A DNA stretch of 64,000 nucleotides from Azospirillum sp. OGB3 (GTDB lineage Bacteria > Pseudomonadota > Alphaproteobacteria > Azospirillales > Azospirillaceae). Positions 17,432 through 26,140 of the stretch are shown one piece after another (positions within the stretch are counted from its first letter, which is position 1; every line of letters starts with the position of its first letter). The stretch spans positions 109,043 through 173,042 of the forward strand of contig NZ_JACHYN010000015.1 in the NCBI RefSeq assembly GCF_014192915.1, in the 5' to 3' direction. Below the pieces are notes generated by a model. That model saw nothing but the letters and a program-made list of their open reading frames with translations, did no database searches and was not told where the DNA came from. Position numbers and translations under genes: made by a program.

Positions 17432-19096
17432 ATGGACCTCTGGCGCATCCTGAGACGCGACGCCCTGCGCAACATGCAGCCGCTGATGCTGCTGGCGGTG
17501 CTGGCGGCGGCCCTCAACCTCGCCCTGCTGACCTCGCTGAACAGCGCGCTGGTCATCATGGACGATCCGGAGGGGTTGCAGCGTCTGCTGTTCATCTTCC
17601 TGCTGTCCGCCTTCTCCTGGCGGTTCGCGCAGGGCTGGATGATGAGCGCGGCGTCCAAGCGGATGCAGGCGGCGCTGGCGATCCTGCGCGTCGACCTGCT
17701 GCGCCGCGCGGTGGCCGCCGACCTGCCCGACGCCATGGCGGTCGGCTCCCCCCGCCTCGCCCAGGTGGCCGGGCCGGAGCTTCAGCTCCTCGCCCAGGCG
17801 GTGCCGACGCTGGTCATCAGCTTCCAGTCGGTCGCGGCGATCGTCCTCTGCCTGCTCTACCTCGCCACCCTGTCGAACGCCGCGGTGCTGATCGTGCTGG
17901 CCTTCCTGACGGTCGGCGGCGTCCTGATCACCCGCTCCGTCCTGCGGCTGGAACGGCTCTCGGAGACGATCCACGAGGCGGAGGGCGCGCTGTCCGAACG
18001 GTCGGACCACATCCTGCAGACCCTGCGCGAGTGCAAGCTGAACCGCCGCCGCGCCGCCAACGCGCTGTCCGACGCCACCGCCTGCGCCGAGGCGCTGCGG
18101 ACGGAGCGCCACCGCTTCGGCGCCGAGTACAGCCACTACTTCACGCTGAGCGAGCTGACCTATTACGCGGCGCTGGCCGGGATCATCTTCCTGCTGCCGG
18201 CGGTGTCCAGCACCGACATCACGACCGTCGTGCTGGCCGGCCACGCCGCCGCCTTCATCGCCTACCCGGTCATCACCATCGTCGCCTCCTACCCCTCCTA
18301 CATCAGCGCCGAGACCGCCGCCCGTTCCTATCTGGCGGTGGAGGCGGAGCTGAAGGCCCCGCCCCGCCCCGCCCAGCGCCGGGCCAAGGATGCGCCGCCG
18401 ACCGGCTTCGCCGACTTCGCCACCATCGCGCTCGACGGCGCGGCGTACCGCCACCCCGGGCGCGACGGCACCGGCTCCTTCACCGTCGGTCCCATCGACC
18501 TGACGGTGGAGCGCGGCGACGTCGTCTTCGTCACCGGCCACAACGGCGCCGGCAAGAGCACGCTGATCCACATGCTGCTCGGCCTCTACCCGGTGCTGCG
18601 CGGCAGCCTGACGGTGGACGGCGCGGTGGTGACGGCGGACACGCTGGGCTCCTACCGCGACCTGTTCTCCGTCGTCTTTTCCGACAACCACGTCACCCGC
18701 CAGCTCTACGGCGCGGTGTCGCTGGAGGGCGGCTTCGCCGACGAGCTGCTCGACCTGCTGGAGATGTCCGACAAAGTGGCGGTCGAGGACCGCGCCTTCA
18801 CGACGGTGGACCTGTCGCAGGGGCAGAAGAAGCGCCTCGCGCTGGCCGCCGCCCTGCTGGAGCGCAAGCCCGTGCTGGTGCTCGACGAGTGGGCCGCGGA
18901 CCAGTCCCCCTATTTCCGGCGGAAATTCTATCGCGAGATCATTCCCTGGATGAAGGCGCGCGGCATCACCGTGATCGCCGTGACCCACGACGACGCGTAT
19001 TTCGACGCCGCCGACGTGCAGATCCAGGTGGAGCAGGGCGGTATCCGCCGGCTCGACACCCCCGCCCTTCCGGCTCCCGACCTGCTGCCCGCCTGA
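17432..19096 (+). CDS. Second SyrD/PvdE-like ABC exporter
   Basis: This 554-residue fused permease/ATPase resembles the 14370 gene product. It has six membrane helices (about 15-290), Walker A GHNGAGKS near 369-376, signature LSQGQKKRLAL and Walker B VLVLDEW followed by AADQSP. These, together with a YRDLFSVVFSDNH segment, are close to the PvdE/SyrD pattern. It was probably derived from a duplication with its neighbour, and the pair may form a heterodimer. The preceding band-7 gene ends 7 bp upstream. Inferred role: export of a small peptide or modified metabolite to the periplasm; the substrate is unknown. Confidence 0.82.
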   Translation: MDLWRILRRDALRNMQPLMLLAVLAAALNLALLTSLNSALVIMDDPEGLQRLLFIFLLSAFSWRFAQGWMMSAASKRMQAALAILRVDLLRRAVAADLPDAMAVGSPRLAQVAGPELQLLAQAVPTLVISFQSVAAIVLCLLYLATLSNAAVLIVLAFLTVGGVLITRSVLRLERLSETIHEAEGALSERSDHILQTLRECKLNRRRAANALSDATACAEALRTERHRFGAEYSHYFTLSELTYYAALAGIIFLLPAVSSTDITTVVLAGHAAAFIAYPVITIVASYPSYISAETAARSYLAVEAELKAPPRPAQRRAKDAPPTGFADFATIALDGAAYRHPGRDGTGSFTVGPIDLTVERGDVVFVTGHNGAGKSTLIHMLLGLYPVLRGSLTVDGAVVTADTLGSYRDLFSVVFSDNHVTRQLYGAVSLEGGFADELLDLLEMSDKVAVEDRAFTTVDLSQGQKKRLALAAALLERKPVLVLDEWAADQSPYFRRKFYREIIPWMKARGITVIAVTHDDAYFDAADVQIQVEQGGIRRLDTPALPAPDLLPA

Positions 19097-19178
19097 TCCA
19101 GACCAGCGGATCGGGGCCAGTCGGTCGAAGCCACCAACCGAACCCTCCCCTCCCCCAGACGCGAGACCGAGGCACACC

Positions 19179-20345
19179 ATGATCCTTCTCACCGGCGGCA
19201 CCGGCTTTCTCGGTGGTTCCTTCTACCTCGACGCCGTCAAGAACGGGACCGCGGCGGATTGCCTGCTGCTGATCCGCGGCGCCGACGAGGCCGCCTGCCG
19301 CGCCCGTCTCGCCACCAACCTGATGCGTTGCGTCGACCGCGCCACGGCCCAGGCCTACGCCGATCTCTGCCAGATCATCCCGGGTGACCTGCAGTCGCTG
19401 GCGACCAGCGCCGACCCGCGGCTGGACGCGGTGACCCACATCGTCCACGTCGCCGCCGACACCTCCTTCGACAGCCGCCATTCGGTCTGGCAGATCAACG
19501 TCGACGGCACGCTGGCGCTGGCCGCCCGCGCCCGCCGCATGAAGCATCTCCAGCGCTTCCTGCACATCGGCACCGCCTTCTGCTGCGGCGAGACGCCGTG
19601 GCTGGAGATGGTCGAGGAGGCCCCGGCCCCCGGCCACGACACGCCGCACATCGTCGAGTACACCCGCAGCAAGGCCGCGGCGGAACGCGCCCTGGCCGCC
19701 GGCTTCCCCGACCTGCCGATCGTCGTCTGCCGCCCGTCCATCGTCGTCGGCCACACCGCGATGGGCGTCCGCCCGAGCGCCAGCATCTTCTGGTTCTTCC
19801 GGCTGGTCGACCGCACCGGCGTGCTGCCCTGCTCGCCGGACGGCTTCATCGACATCGTTCCGGTGGACTGGGCCTCGGCCCGGCTGCACGACCTGCTGCG
19901 CAAGCCCGACCTGAAGCACAACCTCTACCACATCTCCGCCGGCCTCGGCAGCCGCACCCTGTGGAGCGACTTCCAGGCCGCCTTCGCCGCGCACGGCCAT
20001 GAGGGCACCCGCCCCTACAGCTTCTTCGACCCGAAGGGTCCGGAAGGCTGGAAGCCCTTCGACCGCGCCTTCCGCCTGGCCTTCCCGCAGCGCGACATCC
20101 TGCACCGGACGATGATGGCGGGCGGACGCAAGTACCACCGCTTCACCGCGCAGGACATCGCCTTCGACAACAGCCGCCTGCTCGCCGAGGGCTTCGCCCC
20201 GCCGCCGCGCTTCGCCGACTACATCGGCGTCTGCCTGACGAACCCCGGCACGACCATCGCCGAGCAGTTCGTCGACGACGCCGCCAGCTTCGAGTTCGAC
20301 GAGTCGCTGGCGCCGGCCGGGTCGCCCGCCAACGCCGCCGCCTGA
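19179..20345 (+). CDS. Thioester-reductase-like NAD(P)-dependent SDR
   Basis: The 388-residue protein belongs to the extended short-chain dehydrogenase group close to the reductase domain of peptide synthetases and fatty-acyl reductases. The dinucleotide motif LLTGGTGFLGG is at residues 3-13, a VHVAADTSFD segment lies near 90, and the active-site Tyr-x-x-x-Lys is in EYTRSKAAAE near 160-169. GAGG lies seven bases before the ATG. Such enzymes reduce carrier-bound thioesters to aldehydes or alcohols, but no carrier protein or synthetase gene is in the window. Followed closely by SET and GNAT-like genes, it may be part of a modification module; this is inference. Confidence 0.75.
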   Translation: MILLTGGTGFLGGSFYLDAVKNGTAADCLLLIRGADEAACRARLATNLMRCVDRATAQAYADLCQIIPGDLQSLATSADPRLDAVTHIVHVAADTSFDSRHSVWQINVDGTLALAARARRMKHLQRFLHIGTAFCCGETPWLEMVEEAPAPGHDTPHIVEYTRSKAAAERALAAGFPDLPIVVCRPSIVVGHTAMGVRPSASIFWFFRLVDRTGVLPCSPDGFIDIVPVDWASARLHDLLRKPDLKHNLYHISAGLGSRTLWSDFQAAFAAHGHEGTRPYSFFDPKGPEGWKPFDRAFRLAFPQRDILHRTMMAGGRKYHRFTAQDIAFDNSRLLAEGFAPPPRFADYIGVCLTNPGTTIAEQFVDDAASFEFDESLAPAGSPANAAA

Positions 20346-20365
20346 AGTCACCCCGGAAGGACGCC

Positions 20366-20779
20366 ATGCCGCTCCTCATCCCCACCCGCGTCGCCTCCAG
20401 CCCGATCCACGGGCTGGGGCTCTTCGCCGAGGAGGCGGTCGCCGCCGGTACGCCGGTGTGGGCGTTCGACGCCCGCATCGACCGCCTGCTGGCGCCCGAC
20501 GACGCCGTGCTGGCCGAGTTTCCGCAGGTCGCCCGGCTGCTCGACTTCCACGGCTGCGTGATCGAGGGGGTCGGCGTCCTTCTGCCGGGGGACGACGCCC
20601 GGTTTCTCAACCACGCCGACGGTCCGTCCATCGGGCGGGCCGATCCCGGCGACTGGCGGCGCTTCGTCGCTTGCCGCGCCATCGCCGCCGGGGAGGAGAT
20701 CACCTGCAACTATGAGGACATCTGCGCCGACGTGCGCGAGGCCGGGGCGGCGCTCTACCTGACCGGGGCCGGGGGATGA
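20366..20779 (+). CDS. SET-domain protein
   Basis: This compact 137-residue protein is essentially a bare SET domain: an early S-x-I-H-G-x-G-L-F-A motif (residues about 11-21), the N-H motif in RFLNHADGPS (near 87-96) and the C-terminal GEEITCNYED motif (near 114-123) with the catalytic-type Tyr. SET enzymes use S-adenosylmethionine to methylate Lys on proteins. A short bacterial copy between a reductase and an acyltransferase-like gene suggests a small or peptide substrate, or a protein of the same complex. The stop overlaps the next ATG (ATGA). Confidence 0.82.
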   Translation: MPLLIPTRVASSPIHGLGLFAEEAVAAGTPVWAFDARIDRLLAPDDAVLAEFPQVARLLDFHGCVIEGVGVLLPGDDARFLNHADGPSIGRADPGDWRRFVACRAIAAGEEITCNYEDICADVREAGAALYLTGAGG

Positions 20780-21510
20780 CCAGTTCTTCGTCCCGTCCTC
20801 CCCTGCGGACCAGCTTCGTCGAGCCGGCGGCCCTGACGCCGGAGCGGCGGGCGGCGATGTTCGCCCTGCTCAGCGTCTGGTTCGAAGGCTACGGCGAGGA
20901 TTACTTCAACGAGGAGTTGGAAGACCTCGACCACTGCGTGGTGCAGGAGGACGCCGCAACCGGGGAGCTGGTCGGCTTCGCCACCGTCTACCGGCAGGTG
21001 ACGGAGATCGGCGGCACCGCCGTCGGCGCCTTCCACACCGCCCATTGCATCCTGGAGCGCCGCTTCTGGGGGTCGAACGATCTGGTGCGCTCGATGGTCG
21101 CCGAGATGGTTGCCCGTGCCCGCGCCGACCGTTCGGGACGGCTGTGGTACTGGAGCTACAGCGCGGTCGGCTACCGCTCCTACCGCTACATGCCGATGCT
21201 GTTCGTCCGCCACACGCCGCATCCGGACCAGCCCCCCGACGCCCTCGACCGGGCGTTCCGCGACCACATCGGGCGGGAGTGCTTCGCCCACTACTACGAC
21301 GCCGACACCGGCACCGTGGACTGGCAATGGCAGGGCTACGGCCTGACCGAGGAGGCCCGCGCCATCAGCGAGGCCAAGCTGGACAGCCCGGCGGTCGCCC
21401 AGTTCCGCCGCATCAACCCGCGCTGGGCCGACAGCGTGGAAATCCTCTGCCTCGCCCGGCTGCAGGACGACAACCTCACCGCCTTCGGCCGCCGCTGGTT
21501 TCCGGCCTGA
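20776..21510 (+). CDS. GNAT-like acyltransferase, unassigned
   Basis: This 244-residue protein starts on an ATG overlapping the SET gene stop. The first part (TGELVGFATVYRQV, then a long helix) has the strand-helix order of GNAT N-acyltransferases, but the acetyl-CoA loop is not clear. The middle is rich in Tyr and Trp (WYWSYSAVGYRSYRYMPM). It is probably an acyltransferase-fold enzyme working with the SET and reductase genes. I give the family with caution because the GNAT loop is not canonical. Confidence 0.5.
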   Translation: MTSSSSRPPLRTSFVEPAALTPERRAAMFALLSVWFEGYGEDYFNEELEDLDHCVVQEDAATGELVGFATVYRQVTEIGGTAVGAFHTAHCILERRFWGSNDLVRSMVAEMVARARADRSGRLWYWSYSAVGYRSYRYMPMLFVRHTPHPDQPPDALDRAFRDHIGRECFAHYYDADTGTVDWQWQGYGLTEEARAISEAKLDSPAVAQFRRINPRWADSVEILCLARLQDDNLTAFGRRWFPA

Positions 21511-21553
21511 AGCTCCTTTCCGTCACCCCGCTTTTGCAAGCCTCGACCCTGGA

Positions 21554-22738
21554 ATGACGACGCCCATGAACACCTTGTCTCTTCGCGCCGCCGCTCTCGC
21601 CGGCACCGCCTTCGCCGCCCTGACGTCGGCTCCGGCCCTGGCCGAGCCGAGCTTCGACCTGATCCTCGGCGGCGACGCCTATTTCCAGGGCGCCTACATC
21701 CGCCAGCAGCAGGACGAGGGCCTGCGCTCGCGCGAGTTCGCCAACCGCTACCGTCTGGTCGTCACCCCGACGGCCACCGCGGACAACGGCCTGACCTACG
21801 GCGCGCGGCTGCGCATCGTGGCGGGCAACGGCGATCCGACCGTCTCGACCCGCAACATCGAGAACGACCGCGCCTTCCTCTTCGCCAACGGCGCCTTCGG
21901 CACGATCCAGGCCGGCGTCATCAACGGCCTGTCGGACGAATACGGGATGATCGGCCCGAACGTCGAGGGCGTGGCCGGCAGCCCGGACAGCAACGGCATC
22001 CTGTTCCTCAACGGCTCCTCGACCTTCGGCGCCCTGCCTCTGGCCGCCACCAGCCTGCGCACGCTGATCGCCTACGACACCGGGACCAAGCTGGTCTACA
22101 TCACGCCGAGCTTCGGCGGCCTGTCGGCGGCGGTGTCCTACATGCCGCGCAGCGGCGACTCCAACACCTCGGTCAACCGCCGCACCACCGACGCGCTGGG
22201 TGACCTGCTGTCCTTCCGCGACGTGGTCGAGGCCGGCGCCGCATTCCAGACCGCGGTCGGCGACTTCAGCATCGAGGGCAGCGCCTTCTACGCGACCGGC
22301 AAGGCGGTGCGCCAGACCGACGGCGTCGTCAGCCAGTCCTTCGAGGACCTGAACTCCGTCCATGTCGGCGCCAACGTCGGCTACGGCCCGGTGAAGGTCG
22401 GCGCCAGCTACGCCTACAGCGGCGACAGCGGCTACGCCGAGGGCCTCGCCCAGACGCGGGCGCAGCAGAACTGGATCTTCGGCGCGCAATACACCGCTGG
22501 GCCGCTGCTGTTCGCCGCCAACTACCTGCGGGCGCTGGGCAACGACAGCGCGACCATGTCCACGCCGAGCAAGGCGGACATCTGGCAGGGCGGCGTCACC
22601 TGGACCGTCGCCCCCGGCTTCACCGCCGGGCTGGAGTACGACTACGTGCGGTCCACCCTGCAGGCGGGCCGCCCCGACGGCGGCGACCTGAAGGACCGGG
22701 CACACATCGTGATGCTGGACACCCGTCTGGCGTTCTGA
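21554..22738 (+). CDS. Outer-membrane porin
   Basis: The 394-residue protein has a signal peptide cleaved after APALA (about residue 30). The mature part has alternating beta-strand patterns throughout, typical of the general gram-negative porins of alphaproteobacteria, and it ends in Phe (DTRLAF), the beta-barrel assembly signal. An in-frame ATG at 21566 is an alternative start. It is the last + strand gene of the envelope locus and is followed by a good terminator, so it may close the operon or be a separate unit. Confidence 0.88.
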   Translation: MTTPMNTLSLRAAALAGTAFAALTSAPALAEPSFDLILGGDAYFQGAYIRQQQDEGLRSREFANRYRLVVTPTATADNGLTYGARLRIVAGNGDPTVSTRNIENDRAFLFANGAFGTIQAGVINGLSDEYGMIGPNVEGVAGSPDSNGILFLNGSSTFGALPLAATSLRTLIAYDTGTKLVYITPSFGGLSAAVSYMPRSGDSNTSVNRRTTDALGDLLSFRDVVEAGAAFQTAVGDFSIEGSAFYATGKAVRQTDGVVSQSFEDLNSVHVGANVGYGPVKVGASYAYSGDSGYAEGLAQTRAQQNWIFGAQYTAGPLLFAANYLRALGNDSATMSTPSKADIWQGGVTWTVAPGFTAGLEYDYVRSTLQAGRPDGGDLKDRAHIVMLDTRLAF

Positions 22739-22749
22739 TCACGCTGACC

Positions 22750-22788
22750 GCTGCGGCCCTTGGAAAGCTCCAGGGGCCGCAGCGTTTT
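22750..22788 (+). terminator. Rho-independent terminator after the porin gene
   Basis: A 14-bp stem (GCTGCGGCCCTTGG with its near-perfect complement, one G-T pair) closes a six-base loop and is followed by GTTTT, 11 bases after the porin stop. Confidence 0.85.
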
Positions 22789-22878
22789 CGCGCCCTCGCG
22801 CTCCGCTGAATTCGTTTGTTGGCATTACGGAGCGCGGTCTACCCTGGCCGTCCGAATCAACGTCAAAAGGGTGCGCCG

Positions 22879-23301
22879 GTGTTCGCGTTCCATCTCGCCT
22901 TTCCCATCCGGGACATCGAGGAAACCCGCCGTTTCTACGTCGATGTCCTGGGCTGCCGCGAAGGGCGCTCCACCGAGCGGTGGATCGATTTCGACTTCTT
23001 CGGCAACCAGATCTCCGCCCACCGCTCGTCCGAGCCGCGCTCGACCGAGACCAGCATGGTCGACGGCAAGGCGGTGCCGCTGCACCATTTCGGAGCGGTG
23101 CTGCCGCGCCCCGTCTGGGACGCGCTGAGGGAGCGGCTGGAAGCCGCCGGCGCGACCTTCCTACTGGAGCCGCAGATCCGCTACCCCGGCAAGCCGTCGG
23201 AGCAGGGGACCTTCTTCGTCCTCGACCCCTCCGGCAACGGGCTGGAGTTCAAGAGCTTCACCGACGAATCCGGCATGTTCGCCCAGGTCGAGTCGACCTG
23301 A
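22879..23301 (+). CDS. VOC (glyoxalase/dioxygenase-fold) protein
   Basis: The 140-residue protein starts at GTG 22879, six bases after an AAAGGG ribosome-binding sequence. Upstream in-frame codons would add an unlikely extension. It opens with FHLAFPIRDIEETRRFYVDVLGC, and a later FFVLDPSGNGLEFKSF gives the second half of the vicinal-oxygen-chelate fold, with metal-ligand-type residues His5 and a Glu near the C-terminal end. Members bind a divalent metal and act as lyases, dioxygenases or resistance proteins; the substrate is unknown. It is isolated between the porin and the antiporter operon. Confidence 0.82.
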   Translation: MFAFHLAFPIRDIEETRRFYVDVLGCREGRSTERWIDFDFFGNQISAHRSSEPRSTETSMVDGKAVPLHHFGAVLPRPVWDALRERLEAAGATFLLEPQIRYPGKPSEQGTFFVLDPSGNGLEFKSFTDESGMFAQVEST

Positions 23302-23341
23302 TCGACAAAGGTCGAGGCGACCTGACGCGCTGAAGGACCGT

Positions 23342-23734
23342 CTACACCGGCGGGGCGGCGTCCGGGGCCGAGGGTGCCGTCGTTTGCGCCGGCGGCGCCG
23401 ACGGCACGTCGTCGCTGCCCTCGCTGCGGTCGCGGTAGAGGGCGGCACGGGCGAGCAGCATCAGCGTGATCGGCGTGGTCACGATCATGAAGACGGCGAT
23501 CAGGATTTCATGCAGCGCCGGCCGCGACTGCAGCACGGTGAAGCACAGCATCGAGGCCAGCAGCACGGAGCCGATGCCCATGGTGGTGCCCAGCGTCGGG
23601 GCGTGAACGCGTTCGTAGAAGCTGCGCAGCCGCACGAACCCGATGGACCCGATCAGCGCCAGCGAGGCGCCGAGCAGGAGGAGCAGCGCCACCGGGATCG
23701 CCGCCCAGACCGGCAGGTCGGCCAGATGCGTCAT
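23342..23734 (-). CDS. mnhG: Mrp-type antiporter subunit G
   Basis: This 130-residue protein has three membrane helices and the MnhG/PhaG pattern (GSIGFVRLRSFYERVHAPTLG). The C-terminal tail, about 40 residues, is acidic and Pro/Ala-rich. It is the last gene of the multi-subunit Na+(K+)/H+ antiporter operon, and its ATG overlaps the mnhF stop. Confidence 0.92.
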   Translation of the reverse strand: MTHLADLPVWAAIPVALLLLLGASLALIGSIGFVRLRSFYERVHAPTLGTTMGIGSVLLASMLCFTVLQSRPALHEILIAVFMIVTTPITLMLLARAALYRDRSEGSDDVPSAPPAQTTAPSAPDAAPPV

Positions 23735-24012
23735 TCGATCACCTCTCCGCGCATGAGGAACTTCGCCAGAGCCGCCGTCGCGACGAAGCCGAGCAGCGCG
23801 ATGATCAGCGCCGCCTCGAAATAGAGCGTGCTGCCGGTGCGGATGCCGAAGGTCAGCAGCAGCATCGTGGCGTTGACGTACAGCGTGTCGAGCCCGAGGA
23901 CCCGATCCTGCGCCCGTGGCCCGCGCAGCACGCGGAAGGTCGCGCAGGCCATCGCGACGACCAGCAGGATCTGCGCCAGGAAGATCGACCAGAGCAGCAG
24001 CGTGGTGGTCAT
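23731..24012 (-). CDS. mnhF: Mrp-type antiporter subunit F
   Basis: This 93-residue protein has three membrane helices; the conserved RGPRAQDRVLGLDTLYVNA segment is that of MnhF/MrpF/PhaF. The ATG at 24012 overlaps the mnhE stop (ATGA). It is a small structural subunit of the antiporter. Confidence 0.92.
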   Translation of the reverse strand: MTTTLLLWSIFLAQILLVVAMACATFRVLRGPRAQDRVLGLDTLYVNATMLLLTFGIRTGSTLYFEAALIIALLGFVATAALAKFLMRGEVIE

Positions 24013-24497
24013 TCGAAGATCTCCATCAGGCGCCTCTCGTACCGTCCCTTGATGGTGTCGATCCAGGTGCTCTCGTCGACCAGATCGAGGATGTGGAGCA
24101 GGATGGTGTTGTTCGCGGAATTGTACTCCACCCAGATCGTCCCCGGCGTCGCTGTGATGATGCAGGCCAGGGTCGCCAGACCGTAGGGCGCGCGCATGTC
24201 GAGCGGGATGTGCAGAAAGCCGGACACCCGTTCCGTCTTCCGCGGGTTGAGGATGATCTTGACGACCGCGAGGTTGGAGCGGGCGATGTCGGCCATCACC
24301 AGCGCGGCCAGCGCGAAGGCGGCGCGCGGCCGCTTCAGCCGCCCGCCCGGCGGGTCGAGCGCCGCGAAGCCCCAGACCGCGACGGTCGCCAGGATGGCGC
24401 CCATCAGGATCGAGCCCAGCGCCACGCTCTCGGTCAGCAGCAGCCACATCGCCACCAGCGCGGCGGTCAGCAGCGGATACGGGAACCAGCGCTTCAT
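24009..24497 (-). CDS. mnhE: Mrp-type antiporter subunit E
   Basis: The 162-residue protein has two N-terminal membrane helices (about 6-50) and a larger cytoplasmic part with the conserved ITATPGTIWVEYNSANNTILLHILD segment, characteristic of MnhE/MrpE. The ATG at 24497 overlaps the mnhD stop. Upstream in-frame ORF sequence is a reading-through of mnhD and was discarded. Confidence 0.93.
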   Translation of the reverse strand: MKRWFPYPLLTAALVAMWLLLTESVALGSILMGAILATVAVWGFAALDPPGGRLKRPRAAFALAALVMADIARSNLAVVKIILNPRKTERVSGFLHIPLDMRAPYGLATLACIITATPGTIWVEYNSANNTILLHILDLVDESTWIDTIKGRYERRLMEIFE

Positions 24498-26140
24498 GGC
24501 GCGGCCCCCTTGCCGGTCCCCGGCGCCGCGGTGGTCATCACCCCCTGGACGTAGCGTTCCGGCCCGTGAAGGGAGCGGGCGGTGTCTTCCATGTAACGCA
24601 TCACCGGACCAGCCTGGACGGTCAGGGCCACGCAGAGCGCCAGGAGCATCATCACCGGACCGAGTTCGACGAGGCGCACGCGCGGCAGGTCGCCCGCAGG
24701 CGACGCCCAGAAGACGTCGATGCCGGTGCGGCTCATCGCGACCACGGTCGCCAGACCGGACAGGATCAGCGCCGCCATCAGCGCCCAGGTGGTGAAGGGA
24801 AGCCCCTCCGCCCCCTGCGCCAGCATCGGCGCCAGGATGGCGAACTTGGCGAGGAAGCCGGACAGCGGCGGCAGGCCGGCGAGCAGAAGCGCGCAGGCCA
24901 TGAAGGCGATGCCGAGGATCGCCATGATCGCCGGGATCGACACGCCGATGGCGTCGTCGTCGTCCGATTCCTCGTCCTCGCCCTCGCCGAAGGCCTCGCG
25001 CGTCACCGCCAGCACGTCGGCGCCGACCATGCGGCCGCGCTCGACCAGCTCGATCAGCAGGAACAGCCCGGCGATCGCCAGGACGGAGCTGGTCATGTAG
25101 AACAGCGCGCCGCCGGTCACCGCCGCTTGGCCCGCGCCGACAGCGGCCAGCAGCGTGCCGGAGGAGACCAGAACGCTGGCCCCGGCCAGCCGCGCCAAAT
25201 TCTGCGTCGCCAGCACCGCGATGGAGCCGAAGGCGATGGTCAGGACCCCGCCGATCAGCAGCCAGTGGCCGCCGAACCCCGCCGAGGTCCCGGCGCTCTC
25301 GCCGAAGACCAGCAGCCAGATCCGGATGATCGCGTAGATGCCGACCTTGCTGAGGATCGAGATGATCGCGGCGGACGGCGCCCCGACCGTGGTGTAGGTG
25401 TTCGGCAGCCAGAAGCCCAGCGGCCACATGCCCGCCTTGATCAGGAAGGCGACGCCGAGGATCGCCGCCCCGGCCTCCAGCAGCCCGCGGTCCTCGGGCG
25501 CCACCGCAGCGATGCGCACGGCCAGCTCGGCCATGTTCAGCGTGCCCGACACGCCGTAGATCATGCTCACCCCGATCAGGAAGAGCAGCGACGCCGCCAG
25601 GTTGATGGCGATGTAATGCAGCCCGGCGCGGACACGGGCGAGGCCGGAGCCGTGCAGCGCCAGCCCGTAGGAGGCGGCCAGCATGATCTCGAAGAAGACG
25701 AAGAGGTTGAACAGGTCGCCGGTCAGGAACGCGCCGTTCAGACCCATCAGCTGGAACTGGAACAGCGAATGGAAGTGCGCCCCCGCCTTCTGCCAGCGCG
25801 CCAGCGCGAAGACCAGGGCGGACAGCCCCAGGATGCCGGTCAGCACCAGCATCATCGCCGACAGCCGGTCAAGCACCAGGACGATGCCGAACAGCGACGG
25901 CCAGTCGCCCAGCCGGTAGACGCGCACGGTGGCGTCCGCCCCCGTGGCGGTGTGGTCCGTCAGATAGAGCAGCAGCACCGCCAGCGCCAGCAGCACCGAC
26001 GCCGACGCCACCCCGAGCGCGGCCTTCAGTGCCCGCCGCCGCTCGTCGATCAGCATCAGCAGCGCGCCGACCACCAGCGGGATGATGATCGGCGCGATCA
26101 CCAGATGATTCATCCAAGCGCTCATTGGCCACCCGTTCAC
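24494..26140 (-). CDS. mnhD: Mrp-type antiporter subunit D (complex I NuoN-like)
   Basis: The 548-residue protein has about 14 membrane helices and belongs to the proton-conducting NuoL/M/N superfamily; the conserved helix around FQLMGLNGAFLTGDLFNLFVFFEIM is clear. I chose GTG 26140 because it overlaps the mnhC stop (GTGA) and has AAGGAG eight bases upstream; ATG 26125 is the alternative. A Glu/Asp-rich loop (about residues 385-400, GEGEDEESDDDD) is unusual and may be a regulatory or ion-binding insert. With MnhA it exchanges Na+ or K+ for H+. Confidence 0.93.
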   Translation of the reverse strand: MNGWPMSAWMNHLVIAPIIIPLVVGALLMLIDERRRALKAALGVASASVLLALAVLLLYLTDHTATGADATVRVYRLGDWPSLFGIVLVLDRLSAMMLVLTGILGLSALVFALARWQKAGAHFHSLFQFQLMGLNGAFLTGDLFNLFVFFEIMLAASYGLALHGSGLARVRAGLHYIAINLAASLLFLIGVSMIYGVSGTLNMAELAVRIAAVAPEDRGLLEAGAAILGVAFLIKAGMWPLGFWLPNTYTTVGAPSAAIISILSKVGIYAIIRIWLLVFGESAGTSAGFGGHWLLIGGVLTIAFGSIAVLATQNLARLAGASVLVSSGTLLAAVGAGQAAVTGGALFYMTSSVLAIAGLFLLIELVERGRMVGADVLAVTREAFGEGEDEESDDDDAIGVSIPAIMAILGIAFMACALLLAGLPPLSGFLAKFAILAPMLAQGAEGLPFTTWALMAALILSGLATVVAMSRTGIDVFWASPAGDLPRVRLVELGPVMMLLALCVALTVQAGPVMRYMEDTARSLHGPERYVQGVMTTAAPGTGKGAAP

